Shown in pieces: positions 32,806 to 42,223 of a stretch of DNA of 64,000 nucleotides. The stretch is from Ignavibacteriota bacterium. Lineage in GTDB: Bacteria; Bacteroidota; Ignavibacteria; Palsa-1295. Under the pieces are notes generated by a model that saw only the letters and a program-made list of their open reading frames with translations, was not told the origin of the DNA and did no database searches. The stretch spans positions 1 to 64,000 of the forward strand of contig PLYO01000041.1 of the NCBI GenBank assembly GCA_003151825.1, in the 5' to 3' direction. The position numbers and the translations under genes are program-made. Position 1 is the stretch's first letter. Every line of letters begins with the position of its first letter.

Positions 32806-34644
32806 ATGCCTACCTCGCCTGATTCCTCAAGCCGCATTCCCCTCCGGGATTTTTTTCGTAATCCCGAAAAAGCCGTTTACCGTATTTCTCCGGATGGGCA
32901 CTTCGTTTCTCACACCGAATCCTATGAACGCCGTATGAACGTGTTCGTCGAGCCGCGCGATGCCATCGGGCAAGGCAAAGCCATCCGCGTTACCTCCGAG
33001 ACCACGCGGGACATCACGAGCTACGGATGGAAAAATAACACGACCCTCATTTATACACGCGATTTCGATGGCGATGAAAATTTCCATCTTTTTGCCGTCG
33101 ATAAAGAAGGAACAAACGCGCGAGACCTGACACCGTTTCCCGGCGTGAGAGTCGAGATCGTCGATCAGCTCGAAGACATCGATAACGAAGTGCTGATCGG
33201 GATGAACCGGCGCGATCCGGAATGCTTCGATGTTTATCGGTTGAACGTCATGACAGGCGCGATGGAACTCGTCGCCGAAAATCCCGGCAATGTCACCCAG
33301 TGGGAGACCGATCACACCGGCGCAGTGCGAATCGCCATTCGGACGGACGGCGTTAATAGCACGTATCTCTATCGCGCGAGCGAAGCCGAGTCCTTCCGGG
33401 AAGTGTTGACCACCAATTTCAAGGAATTACTCGCGCCGCTCTTTTTTACATTCGACAACAGCGCCATTTACGCACTCAGCAATCTTGGCCGCGACCGGTC
33501 GGCCGTTGTAAAATACGACATTACCAATGCGCGCGAGCTGGAAACGATTTACGAGCACCCGGAAGTCGATCTCGATAGCATGGAATTTTCGAGGAAGCGA
33601 AAAGTGCTCACGACCATTCGCTACTCGACCTGGAAACCGCAGCGGGAATTTTTGGATGACACAACCAAAACGCTCTATGCTCAGCTTACCGCAAAACTTC
33701 CCAATTACGAAATTACCATCGTCGATCATACGAAGGACGAGCAGACCTTCATTGTCCGAACATACAGCGACCGCTCACTCGGCACATTTTATATTTATGA
33801 TTTCGCGGCGGACCGGCTCGATAAACTTGCGGATGTGAGTCCGTGGCTGCACGAGAATGAACTCGCGTCCATGAAGCCCATAACCTATGAGTCGCGCGAC
33901 GGGCTGACGATTCATGGCTATCTCACGCTTCCGGTCGGTAAAGAGGCGAAGAATCTTCCCGTAGTCGTCAATCCGCATGGCGGGCCGTGGGTGCGCGACC
34001 GGTGGACGTACAATCCCGAAGTCCAGTTTCTCGCCAATCGCGGCTATGCCGTGCTGCAAGTGAATTACCGCGGCTCGACAGGATATGGACGTAAATTTTG
34101 GGAATCTTCCTTCAAGCAATGGGGACGCAAAATGCAGGACGATGTCAGCGATGGAGTCCTCTGGCTCATCAAAGAGGGAATTGCAGACCCGAAGCGTGTT
34201 GCGATCTATGGCGGCAGCTATGGCGGATATTGCACGCTTGCCGGGCTTACGTTCACGCCGGAGCTTTACGCCTGTGGCATCGACTATGTCGGTGTATCCA
34301 ATCTTTTTACCTTCATGAAGACGATCCCGCCGTATTGGAAACCCATGCTGGAATCGATGTACGAAATGGTTGGAAATCCAGAGAAAGATAAGGAGTTGCT
34401 CGCCGCCGCAAGCCCCGTATTTCATGTGGATAAAATTCGCGCGCCGCTCATGGTCGTGCAAGGTGCGAAAGATCCTCGCGTGAACATCGAGGAATCGAAC
34501 CAGATCGTCGAGGCGCTGCGAAAGCGCGGGATTGACGTGCCCTATCTCGTAAAAGAGAACGAGGGCCACGGCTTCCACAACGAAGAAAACCGCTTCGAAG
34601 TCTATGAAGCGATGGAATCGTTCTTAGAGAAGCATGTGGGGTAG
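32806..34644 (+). CDS. S9-family serine peptidase (prolyl oligopeptidase-like)
   Basis: Cytoplasmic-looking 612-aa peptidase from ATG 32806 (MPTSPDSSSR); the track begins at an upstream TTG. The N-terminal half forms a beta-propeller (for example YRISPDGHFVSHTESYERR). The alpha/beta hydrolase half has VVVNPHGGPWVRDRWTYN, the nucleophile in YGGSYGGY (Ser471), Asp in VQGAKDPRVN and His in ENEGHGFHNEEN. It is an acylaminoacyl-peptidase/dipeptidyl-peptidase-like enzyme without a signal peptide. Divergent from scpA. Confidence 0.93.
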   Translation: MPTSPDSSSRIPLRDFFRNPEKAVYRISPDGHFVSHTESYERRMNVFVEPRDAIGQGKAIRVTSETTRDITSYGWKNNTTLIYTRDFDGDENFHLFAVDKEGTNARDLTPFPGVRVEIVDQLEDIDNEVLIGMNRRDPECFDVYRLNVMTGAMELVAENPGNVTQWETDHTGAVRIAIRTDGVNSTYLYRASEAESFREVLTTNFKELLAPLFFTFDNSAIYALSNLGRDRSAVVKYDITNARELETIYEHPEVDLDSMEFSRKRKVLTTIRYSTWKPQREFLDDTTKTLYAQLTAKLPNYEITIVDHTKDEQTFIVRTYSDRSLGTFYIYDFAADRLDKLADVSPWLHENELASMKPITYESRDGLTIHGYLTLPVGKEAKNLPVVVNPHGGPWVRDRWTYNPEVQFLANRGYAVLQVNYRGSTGYGRKFWESSFKQWGRKMQDDVSDGVLWLIKEGIADPKRVAIYGGSYGGYCTLAGLTFTPELYACGIDYVGVSNLFTFMKTIPPYWKPMLESMYEMVGNPEKDKELLAAASPVFHVDKIRAPLMVVQGAKDPRVNIEESNQIVEALRKRGIDVPYLVKENEGHGFHNEENRFEVYEAMESFLEKHVG

Positions 34645-34652
34645 GATGCAGC

Positions 34653-36254
34653 TTAGTTCTTTCGTTTCAAAAATGTATAGCCACCGATCGTCGTATCTGC
34701 TTGATAGTGGGGAAGGATAAGGCTATCGAATCCTTCCAGATCGTGAATGCTTTGCGAAGGCGGAATACGCACCCAATCGATGATCTCCGCCGGTCCGTTT
34801 CCGAGAACGATATAGTAGGGCTTATCTGCAATTAAAGAATCAAGGAACTCTCTGCGCCACGCTTGTTGGAACTCCGGATGCGTACCATCGGGAGCACACA
34901 TCGAAAGAGGATAAAATGTTGTGAACCGGCTCACACATGGATGCGCAGTGCGCCAGCGAATACCCGCAGTGAGCGTAACACAAGCGACATGCTCGCCAAG
35001 AGGCGCCGTTTTATCAAGATATGCTGCGACTTCCGCATCCACATTGCTTCGAAATCCAGCTTCCGCCGAGGTCATTTCGCTTTGCGGGATTTCAAGGGGC
35101 TCTCCGTTCAGAATCGCATGGGCGAAAGGAGTGGCTAAGTAAAGCGGATAGACTCGGAACAGGGAAAAAATACATAGCGATGCAATGGCCACAATTTTCC
35201 ATGGCCTTCCCGGAATCGCTGCGATCAGCGATTCAATTCCCAATGCCGCAAACGGCATCAGGACAAGCATGAGCGGCTCGAAATGATACGGTAAGAATTT
35301 GCCCATTGTGAGGAGTGAGATGAGCGCGCTAAGTCCGTATCCTATGAAAAGCCAGCGTTGTCTCAACATTGGAGGGGTAATGGATTGCCAAAACGCGCGA
35401 ACGCTGGACGCGCGGCGAAGGGAAGGATAAATCGCGAGCAATATGCCAACGAAGCCTGGAACGAAGAATAACTTTCGCATCCAAAATTCCTTGAATACTA
35501 ATTTCAAGGGAGTACGAATCACGCCATAAATATCGAGATTGTATCGTACCGTGCAGAGATAGAACTGCTCGATCCCTCCCGCCCGAACTGCATACGGTAT
35601 GAAGAGAGCGAGCATCACACAGGTGACGCCTGCCGTGTAAGAGGCTGCAAGCGGTATGCGATTTTTATCCTGAAAAAGAAGAAAAGCAAACCCAACAAGC
35701 GTGAACGTTCCATACGTAGGCCGGATGGTGAACATGATCGTAAGGGCGATTCCGGAGCCAATGGCAGCAAAATACTTCGCAGTGCTGCGTTCGAGGTGTT
35801 TTGTCGCAGCGAAGAGCAGAAGGGTTCCCATGAGCAAAAATGCGACGGCAAAAGCATCGCGCTGGCCGGCCATCATAAAGCCGTTCGCGATATAATGCAG
35901 CATATAAAGTACGACCGCGAGGAATGCCGTTCGCGGCGCGAGCCATCGGATGAGCAGTGAAAAAAACATCCATGCCATGCCCAGATGAACCGTGAAGTCG
36001 AACAACCGGAAGCCAATCGCGGAATTTCCAAACAATGCAATCGAAAGCCAGTGCATATAGACGATGCCCGGAAAATTTTGATCCCATGAACCGAGATATG
36101 GAAGCTGATGAAACCGTAGAAGGTCGCTTGCCATCGACTGATAGATCTCATTATCCCAGCTAAGTGGAAAAAACAGATCTAAAGAAAGCAGGGCAATCGT
36201 TGCTGCCAGCGTTGCGATGAGGTATCGCCGCCGTTGTTGCGTGAGGTCAGTCAT
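34653..36254 (-). CDS. GT-C type membrane glycosyltransferase (family 39-like)
   Basis: 533-aa multi-spanning membrane protein with about ten transmembrane helices. An acidic first periplasmic loop, SWDNEIYQSMASDLL followed by GSWDQNFPG, matches the placement of the catalytic Asp/Glu in GT39/ArnT-type polyprenyl-phosphate sugar transferases. The C-terminal ~150 aa are soluble. It lies 6 nt upstream of trpS on the same strand. The sugar and acceptor cannot be inferred. Confidence 0.78.
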   Translation of the reverse strand: MTDLTQQRRRYLIATLAATIALLSLDLFFPLSWDNEIYQSMASDLLRFHQLPYLGSWDQNFPGIVYMHWLSIALFGNSAIGFRLFDFTVHLGMAWMFFSLLIRWLAPRTAFLAVVLYMLHYIANGFMMAGQRDAFAVAFLLMGTLLLFAATKHLERSTAKYFAAIGSGIALTIMFTIRPTYGTFTLVGFAFLLFQDKNRIPLAASYTAGVTCVMLALFIPYAVRAGGIEQFYLCTVRYNLDIYGVIRTPLKLVFKEFWMRKLFFVPGFVGILLAIYPSLRRASSVRAFWQSITPPMLRQRWLFIGYGLSALISLLTMGKFLPYHFEPLMLVLMPFAALGIESLIAAIPGRPWKIVAIASLCIFSLFRVYPLYLATPFAHAILNGEPLEIPQSEMTSAEAGFRSNVDAEVAAYLDKTAPLGEHVACVTLTAGIRWRTAHPCVSRFTTFYPLSMCAPDGTHPEFQQAWRREFLDSLIADKPYYIVLGNGPAEIIDWVRIPPSQSIHDLEGFDSLILPHYQADTTIGGYTFLKRKN

Positions 36255-36260
36255 TTATTA

Positions 36261-37280
36261 TCAGAGCGACAACCCCATTTTGTGTTTGACGTCTCGCAGT
36301 CGTGGTTCAGAAATGGCGCGCGCTTTTTCGGCGCCGAGTTTCATCAGTCGTTCGAGTTCTGCGCGGTCGGAGATGATCTCACTGTGGCGCGCGCGTATCG
36401 GCTCCGTCACAGAAATTACCACTTCGGCAACAGCCTTCTTGAGATCGCCATAACCGCGTGCATTTGCAAAATCCTGTTCGACGGCTTCCTGCGATTTACT
36501 CGTCAGCACCTGATAGATCGTAAGCAGATTATTAACGCCGGCTTTTTCAATATCTTTCGAGAAACGGATCTCGGGCGCATGATCGGTCATGCTTCCAGAA
36601 TCGGTCTTTGAGCGCATGATCGCACGCTCGATGTCCTTCGGATCATCGAGTAAGCGAATGGCATGCCCTTTTATATGCGAACTGCTCTTCGACATTTTAG
36701 ATGTCGGGTCATCCAAACCCATAATGCGCGCGCCGTATGAGCCTATCATCGGTTCGGGAACGATAAACGTCTCGCCATAATGATAATTGAATCGCTCCGC
36801 GATATTACGCGCCAGCTCCACATGCTGCTTCTGGTCTTCGCCGACGGGAACTTCATGCGTATCGTAAAACAAAATATCGGCAGCCATCAGGACGGGATAA
36901 TCGAGCAGGCCGGTAAGGATGGTCTCCTGTTTAATAGATTTATCCTTGAACTGCGTCATCTTGTTCAGCCATCCAATCGGCGTGATGCAGTTCAGCAGCC
37001 ACGCTCCCTCGGCATGAACGGTAACGTGACTCTGCACGAAGAGCGTGCTCTTCATCGGATCGAGACCCACGGCGAGAAAGAGCGCCATGAGTTCCAGCGT
37101 CCGGTCGCGCAATACCAGCGGATCCTGCGGAACGGTGAGCGCGTGCAGATCGACGATGCAGAAGATATTATCCTTTTCGGGATTCTCCTGCAACTCGACC
37201 CACCGCCTGACCGCACCGATATAGTTACCGATGTGGATCACGTCCGATGGTTGTATGCCGCTAAAGACTCGTCGTTTCAT
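36261..37280 (-). CDS. trpS: Tryptophanyl-tRNA synthetase
   Basis: Class Ic synthetase charging tRNA-Trp. I start at ATG 37280 (MKRRVFSGIQPSDVIHIGNY), giving 339 aa, the normal size. The 422-aa track ORF only adds translation of an upstream dispersed repeat. Motifs: HIGN in place of HIGH near residue 16, KMSKSSSHI near residue 195, and PVGEDQKQHVELARNIAERF. It follows a large palindromic repeat and probably shares a transcript with the downstream GT-C gene. Confidence 0.96.
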   Translation of the reverse strand: MKRRVFSGIQPSDVIHIGNYIGAVRRWVELQENPEKDNIFCIVDLHALTVPQDPLVLRDRTLELMALFLAVGLDPMKSTLFVQSHVTVHAEGAWLLNCITPIGWLNKMTQFKDKSIKQETILTGLLDYPVLMAADILFYDTHEVPVGEDQKQHVELARNIAERFNYHYGETFIVPEPMIGSYGARIMGLDDPTSKMSKSSSHIKGHAIRLLDDPKDIERAIMRSKTDSGSMTDHAPEIRFSKDIEKAGVNNLLTIYQVLTSKSQEAVEQDFANARGYGDLKKAVAEVVISVTEPIRARHSEIISDRAELERLMKLGAEKARAISEPRLRDVKHKMGLSL

Positions 37281-37331
37281 AATAGAATTGAAGAAAGCGA
37301 GAGCGCGAAAAGAAAGTTCAATCCATACCAC

Positions 37332-37466
37332 GTCATTGCGAGGAGGATGTTCGACCGGAGGGAGAACATCCGACGAAGCAATCCCTTGGCGGAGTAGCAA
37401 ACTGCATGAGATTGCTTCGTCGAGATGCAATCGGCTGTCGCCGTTTGCATCTCTCCTCGCAATGAC
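37332..37466. repeat. Dispersed palindrome GTCATTGCGAGGA...
   Basis: A ~135-bp imperfect inverted repeat with ends GTCATTGCGAGGA and TCCTCGCAATGAC and internal GACGAAGCAATC / GATTGCTTCGTC units, just upstream of trpS. This is a known kind of mobile palindromic repeat in many genomes. It generates spurious ORFs and extends trpS in the track. Confidence 0.88.
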
Positions 37467-37518
37467 CGAGATGATGAAGGGCGAATCATAGTGCGGCAAG
37501 ATTCGTAGGAGTTCACTC

Positions 37519-39426
37519 ATGTGTGGCATCGGCGGCGTATTCGATTATGGCTTTGCAACGCGACCGGAAATTACTCCGGAGCTGCTCACGCGTATGTCCG
37601 ACGCGATGGTGCATCGCGGGCCGGACGACGCCGGCTATTACATTGCGCCATCGGGCATTTGCGGCCTGACGTTTCGCCGCCTTGCAATTATCGATCTCAC
37701 CCCCGCCGGCCATCAGCCGATGAGCACGCATGATGGCCGCTACACCCTCGTCTTCAACGGCGAAATTTATAATCATCGCGCCATTCGCTCGGAACTCGAG
37801 GCAAAGGGGTATCGCTACAAGTCCCAATCCGATACCGAAACCATTCTTTACGCCTATCGGGAGTGGGGCGAGGCTTGCCTCGAAAGATTTTTCGGCATGT
37901 TTGCTATTGCCATTTGGGACAATGAGAAAAAAGAGCTGTTCTGTGCGCGCGATAGGATAGGAATTAAGCCGCTTTACTATGCCACGCCAAACGGACGCTT
38001 CATTTGGGGGAGCGAAATCAAAGCGCTGCTCCAGCATCCCGCTCTTCACGCGCAACTCAACGAGCGCGCGCTGCCGCACTATCTTTCGCTTATGATGCCG
38101 CCCGCGCCGACAACAATGTTCGAGGGAATCTTCAAACTTGAAGCGGGTCACTCATTGAGAATCGATACGAAAGGAAATATCACAAAGCGAGCATGGTGGT
38201 CGCTGCTGAATGCCGGTGCGCCGCTTGAAAATATTTCAGAAGAAGAAGCGATCGAAGAAATCCGGCGATTGCTGCGGCAATCCATTAAAGATCGCATGAT
38301 GTCGGATGTACCGTTCGGCGTGTTTCTTTCGGGCGGAATCGATTCGAGTTTGAACGTCGCCTTGATGGCGGAACTGATGTCTCGCCCGGTACAAACATTC
38401 TCGGTTGGCTTCAAGGACCTCGAAAAATATAACGAGATGCACTACGCGCGCGCGATTGCGAAAAAATTCGGGACGGATCATCACGAGGTTTTGATTGACT
38501 CGCACGACGCCGAAGGCGTGCTTTCAAATCTTGCCTATCACGAGGACGAGCCGAACGGCGACCCGGTTTGCATTCCGCTTTATTTCGTCAGCAAGCTGGC
38601 GCGCGATTCGGGAACGATCGTCGTGCAAGTCGGCGAAGGCTCGGATGAGGAGTTTGCGGGTTATCCGTGGCTCGTCCGCGATATTAAGCTTTACGATAGG
38701 ATGTGGAAGCCGCTTGGGATGGCCGCGCCAAAAGTTGTGCGGCGAGCAGCTTATCTCGCTGCAAGCCCGCTCGTAAAAAATCCGCTCATCCGCGAATACC
38801 TGCGCCGGTTCTCACGCGGCGAAGAACTATTTTGGGGCGGCGCGTTGGCATTTACCGAAGAACACAAGCGGCGGATGCTTAAAGGTTACGATGACCAAGA
38901 TTCATCATTCGGCTTTGCTGAGCAATGGCATAAGGAAATCAACGCGGCATATCCAAACACCGAATATACGCGCCGCATGATGTATCTCGAATTCAAGCAG
39001 AGACTCCCGGAACTTCTTTTGATGCGCGTCGATAAAATCGGGATGGCGGCGAGCATCGAGGCGCGGGTGCCTTTCTTGGATCACCGTATTGTGGAATTCG
39101 CGTTTCGGTTGCCGAGAAGAATAAAACTTGGCCCGAACAATGTGCCGAAATATATTCTGAAGAAAGCGTCGGAGGGAATCCTTCCCAATGAGCACATTTA
39201 CCGCAAAAAGATGGGCTTCGCCGCGCCGGTGAATGAATGGCTGAAAAAAGATTTGCGCGCCTTCCTTGAAGACCATCTCTTCCAAAGCGAACTATTAAAA
39301 ACGCATACGAACATAGTCTATATTCGGAGGCTCGTTCACGAGCATACGAGTGGCGCGCGCAATAACGGGCAGCTTTTGTGGTCGCTGCTCAATCTAACAT
39401 TGTGGGAAGAGCGATACTTAGTCTGA
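37519..39426 (+). CDS. asnB: Asparagine synthetase B (glutamine-hydrolysing)
   Basis: Converts aspartate to asparagine using glutamine nitrogen and ATP. It is 635 aa. Class II glutaminase domain begins MCGIGGVFDYG with catalytic Cys2, MVHRGPDDAGYY, and FNGEIYNH. The synthetase domain has the PP-loop FLSGGIDSSLNVAL near residue 275. Full-length with C-terminal FAAPVNEWLKKDLRAF. The AsnB/PEP-CTERM-type amidotransferases used in surface polysaccharide synthesis share this layout, so an envelope role is an alternative. Its stop lies inside an inverted repeat. Confidence 0.93.
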   Translation: MCGIGGVFDYGFATRPEITPELLTRMSDAMVHRGPDDAGYYIAPSGICGLTFRRLAIIDLTPAGHQPMSTHDGRYTLVFNGEIYNHRAIRSELEAKGYRYKSQSDTETILYAYREWGEACLERFFGMFAIAIWDNEKKELFCARDRIGIKPLYYATPNGRFIWGSEIKALLQHPALHAQLNERALPHYLSLMMPPAPTTMFEGIFKLEAGHSLRIDTKGNITKRAWWSLLNAGAPLENISEEEAIEEIRRLLRQSIKDRMMSDVPFGVFLSGGIDSSLNVALMAELMSRPVQTFSVGFKDLEKYNEMHYARAIAKKFGTDHHEVLIDSHDAEGVLSNLAYHEDEPNGDPVCIPLYFVSKLARDSGTIVVQVGEGSDEEFAGYPWLVRDIKLYDRMWKPLGMAAPKVVRRAAYLAASPLVKNPLIREYLRRFSRGEELFWGGALAFTEEHKRRMLKGYDDQDSSFGFAEQWHKEINAAYPNTEYTRRMMYLEFKQRLPELLLMRVDKIGMAASIEARVPFLDHRIVEFAFRLPRRIKLGPNNVPKYILKKASEGILPNEHIYRKKMGFAAPVNEWLKKDLRAFLEDHLFQSELLKTHTNIVYIRRLVHEHTSGARNNGQLLWSLLNLTLWEERYLV

Positions 39427-39523
39427 ACTATGATTTTTGTGATTAGAATGATGTGCATGATTGGTAGAATCTAATCACACTAATCACACTAATCAATGGA
39501 ATCACAAGAATCATAGTTCAGAC
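39421..39523. repeat. Inverted repeat GTCTGAAC... supplying two stop codons
   Basis: Arms 39421-39446 and 39500-39523 share GTCTGAACTATGATT and TTGTGATT, with TAATCACAC units in the loop. The TGA in the left GTCTGAAC is the asnB stop, and the same motif on the minus strand is the NfeD-gene stop. Same family as the outer repeat at 50191-50493. Probably also a bidirectional terminator. Confidence 0.85.
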
Positions 39524-40930
39524 AATGCGTCCGCCGAATGCATCCCCATGCTCAGACGAGTTCCCATCGTGTTGGGTCACCACTTCCTCTTGAATGGCTT
39601 GCACCACAACCCGATTCCCGGTCATTTGAATGACGGATACCGCAGTTCCCGGCGCGATAAATTCTCCATTGGTGACGGCATCGATCTTGCGGTCTTCGAT
39701 GAGAACGATTCCCGCCGGACGAAGCATGGTTTGCGTAATTCCTTTTTTGCCGATGAGAAGCGCCTGCTCGTTCGTGTAGAACGTAGTGTCGGCGGTCGTC
39801 GCTAAGAGGCGGAATTTTTGCAGCCACTCGGCTTTCGGCCCGAATTTTACGATGAGGTACCCGAGCACGATGACGCCCGAAAGCGAAATGGCGAGCGTCA
39901 CGAAGGTCTGCGTAAGCCGTGCCGGGGTGAGCGTTTCAAGATTGCCGGCCAGCGCGAGGAAGAGTCCGGCCACGACACCAATAATTCCCAGCACACCGGC
40001 CAGCCCGAACGTCGGCACCGGCGAGACTTCGATGAGCAGCAGCGTGATGCCCGCCAGAAACAGAACGATGGCGATAAATGGCGCGACATTTGTAATATAT
40101 TGTCCGCCAAAAAAGAGCGCGAACGCCGCGACGGCCGCGATGGTGATTGCGCCGAAATGCCCGGTCTTGACGGTATAAAAAGCTCCCGCCATGCCGATCA
40201 TAATGAGGAGGGAACTAACTATTCCAGAAGTAAGAAAGCGAATCAGTTTATCGCCAAAGCTTTCCTCGGTATTGATAATATCGGTGGCCTGAATTCCGGT
40301 GGCTGCGAGCGCGGCGTCGATGGTTTCCGCAGTGGTATCGGCGTATTTTACTTTGATGGCGTCGTCCGTTGTGAGCGTGAGCAGCTTGCCGGGTGGTAGC
40401 GTAATGCCAATACTTGAATCGAGTCCAACGGATTCATCCACCATCGCTTCGGCAATGCGTGGGTCGCGGTGGTTGCGCTCGGCGGTCGAGCGCATTTCCG
40501 CGCGCATGTAGGAATTTACTTTTTCGGATGCTTTCTCGCCCGTCGCGTAGATCGGCGTAGCTGCGCCCATTGTCGAGCCGCTGGACATCACGATCTTTTG
40601 CGCAGCAAGCGAAATAAGCGAGCCGGCGGAAATCGCGCGTTTATCTATGAAAGCAATCGTCATCGGAACTTTTGCATTCAGGATTGCATCCCGAATTTTT
40701 ATTGCCGCATCCAGCGCGCCGCCGAGCGTATTGACGTGCAGCAGGATAACCGCATGGTCTTTCTCCGCCTGTTCCACGGCTCGCTCGACATAAGAAGCCA
40801 TTCCGGCATCGACTTCATTCGCGATCTCGATCACAAGCACGCGATGCGGGCCTTTTACGCTATCAGACTGCGCGTAGGACGATCGAAAAGCCAGGAAAGG
40901 AATACAAAGGAGGAAGACGGTGGTTTTCAT
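39518..40930 (-). CDS. NfeD-family membrane-bound serine protease (ClpP class)
   Basis: 470-aa protein. Signal peptide, then a ClpP/crotonase-like protease domain (residues ~30-220) with VNTLGGALDAAIKIRD, ISAGSLISLAAQKIVMSSGS (nucleophile Ser) and GAATPI. Four or five transmembrane helices follow (for example SLLIMIGMAGAFYTVKTGH). The C-terminus is an NfeD OB-fold domain (GKKGITQTMLRPAGIVLIED). Members cleave stomatin-type proteins and act in membrane quality control. No stomatin gene is adjacent here. Confidence 0.92.
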   Translation of the reverse strand: MKTTVFLLCIPFLAFRSSYAQSDSVKGPHRVLVIEIANEVDAGMASYVERAVEQAEKDHAVILLHVNTLGGALDAAIKIRDAILNAKVPMTIAFIDKRAISAGSLISLAAQKIVMSSGSTMGAATPIYATGEKASEKVNSYMRAEMRSTAERNHRDPRIAEAMVDESVGLDSSIGITLPPGKLLTLTTDDAIKVKYADTTAETIDAALAATGIQATDIINTEESFGDKLIRFLTSGIVSSLLIMIGMAGAFYTVKTGHFGAITIAAVAAFALFFGGQYITNVAPFIAIVLFLAGITLLLIEVSPVPTFGLAGVLGIIGVVAGLFLALAGNLETLTPARLTQTFVTLAISLSGVIVLGYLIVKFGPKAEWLQKFRLLATTADTTFYTNEQALLIGKKGITQTMLRPAGIVLIEDRKIDAVTNGEFIAPGTAVSVIQMTGNRVVVQAIQEEVVTQHDGNSSEHGDAFGGRIV

Positions 40931-40980
40931 AACTCACGTAAAGGCGTGGAAGGGCGAGAGGGTTTCCGAGTTTATTCCAT

Positions 40981-41280
40981 TCAATCAGATCCCATCAGCA
41001 AAAAATCGCGCGACATGTGAATGAGTCCGACGATTTCAATCGAATCGAAGACCAATCGATACATCATGCGATAGCTATCAATAAAAATCTCGCGTACCGG
41101 GGATTCCGGATATTCGGGAATGATTCTTCCGCGATTAGGGAATGACTTCAACGATTGTGCAGCTTCCCGAGCTTTAATCAGAAATCGTTTGGCATAGAGT
41201 GGAGAGCCACAGCGGAGATAGCGGTAGATCGACTCTAAATCATTTCGCGCAGAGTAGGACCAAACTATTCTTCGAGCCAT
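40981..41280 (-). CDS. parE: ParE/RelE-type toxin
   Basis: 99-aa ParE-superfamily toxin: VWSYSARNDLESIYRYL, SLKSFPNRGRIIPEYP, REIFIDSYRMMYRLV, and terminal IVGLIHMSRDF. These are the standard ParE motifs; gyrase is the likely target of true ParE proteins. The start overlaps the antitoxin gene by 16 nt. Confidence 0.9.
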   Translation of the reverse strand: MARRIVWSYSARNDLESIYRYLRCGSPLYAKRFLIKAREAAQSLKSFPNRGRIIPEYPESPVREIFIDSYRMMYRLVFDSIEIVGLIHMSRDFLLMGSD

Positions 41281-41453
41281 TGCCTAAAAGTAGCTTCCAT
41301 CGCTTCTTCTGAAATAACGCGACCTGTCTCCAAATCTTTTATACCCTCGTCGATTTTTTCGCGGACGAAAATATGATAATGCACGTCGTCGAATGTCACA
41401 TCGTCAGGAAGAACTTCGAGCAATTCCCTTACTTGTTCTTTTGCATTTAGCAT
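41265..41453 (-). CDS. Antitoxin of the ParE module
   Basis: 62-aa acidic protein (MLNAKEQVRELLEVLPDDVT, then VREKIDEGIKDLETGRVISEEAME) of the small antitoxin type commonly found with ParE. The C-terminal MEATFRQWLEE would wrap the toxin. It precedes and overlaps the toxin gene, the usual order. Confidence 0.85.
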   Translation of the reverse strand: MLNAKEQVRELLEVLPDDVTFDDVHYHIFVREKIDEGIKDLETGRVISEEAMEATFRQWLEE

Positions 41454-41567
41454 GGCTATTTTCTAACCGGATTAACTCTGAATGGGTTCAGTCAACTTCT
41501 CAGCTATCAAATAAAAAAGCCCCTGAAAAAATTCCAGGAGCTTTTCAAATTTAGAGCAGCACGAATA

Positions 41568-42119
41568 TTAGGCTGCTTCCGCCTTCTTCCGCCGCGTAGC
41601 ACGCGGTTTTTTCGGGCCTTCCTCGGCGGCTTCCGCTTCGGCGAGTTTCGCTTCGGCGGTGTTGGCTTTGTTGCGCGTTGGGCGCGGCTTGGCGGCGGTT
41701 GCTGTGGGCGCGGATGGAGTTTCGGTTCCGCTCCAATCGACAAGCTCGATGATCGCCATCTCCGCGTTATCGCCGTGACGGTAGCCGAGCTTCACCACGC
41801 GCGTGTATCCGCCCGGACGGTCTTTCGAGCGCGGCGCAATCTCGGTGAAGAGCGATTTTATCGCAGCTTCATCCTTGATAACCTTCCCGATCTCACGTCG
41901 AGCGTGGATGAGCGATGCAGCAGCGTTCGCGCCTTCAAGCGCAAGCGAACGCTTCGCCCGCGTGATAATCGGCTCGACGTAATGCCGCATTTCCTTCGCT
42001 TTCGCTTCGGTCGTCTTAATGTGCTTATGCAGGAAAAGCGACGTCGCAAGCCCGCTCATCGTCGCGGCGCGATGGCTTGCGGTGCGATTTAATTTTCTTC
42101 CTTTTACTCCGTGTCTCAT
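41568..42119 (-). CDS. rplQ: 50S ribosomal protein L17
   Basis: Large-subunit protein near the exit tunnel. It is 183 aa. The core is standard (MRHGVKGRKLNRTASHRAA, LFLHKHIKTTEAKAKEMRHY, GGYTRVVKLGYRHGDNAEM). A ~50-residue Ala/Lys/Glu-rich tail (KAEAA at the end) is seen in Bacteroidota homologues. Last gene of the alpha operon. An inverted repeat separates it from rpoA. Confidence 0.97.
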   Translation of the reverse strand: MRHGVKGRKLNRTASHRAATMSGLATSLFLHKHIKTTEAKAKEMRHYVEPIITRAKRSLALEGANAAASLIHARREIGKVIKDEAAIKSLFTEIAPRSKDRPGGYTRVVKLGYRHGDNAEMAIIELVDWSGTETPSAPTATAAKPRPTRNKANTAEAKLAEAEAAEEGPKKPRATRRKKAEAA

Positions 42120-42121
42120 GT

Positions 42122-42222
42122 GAGTGCTAAGTGCTAAAGTGCTAAGTGCTATAGTGCTGAACGCTTAAAATGTTATAGTGTGGTCTTAGACTCAGCACTT
42201 AGCACTTTAGCACTCAGCACTT
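42122..42222. repeat. Inverted repeat of AAGTGCTA units between rpoA and rplQ
   Basis: Two 29-nt arms built from AGTGCTAA/TTAGCACT units (42122-42150 and 42194-42222, about two mismatches) would fold into a long stem inside the alpha operon mRNA. The right arm ends 1 nt from the rpoA stop. A second such structure is at 43241-43395. Confidence 0.88.
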
Positions 42223-42223
42223 C

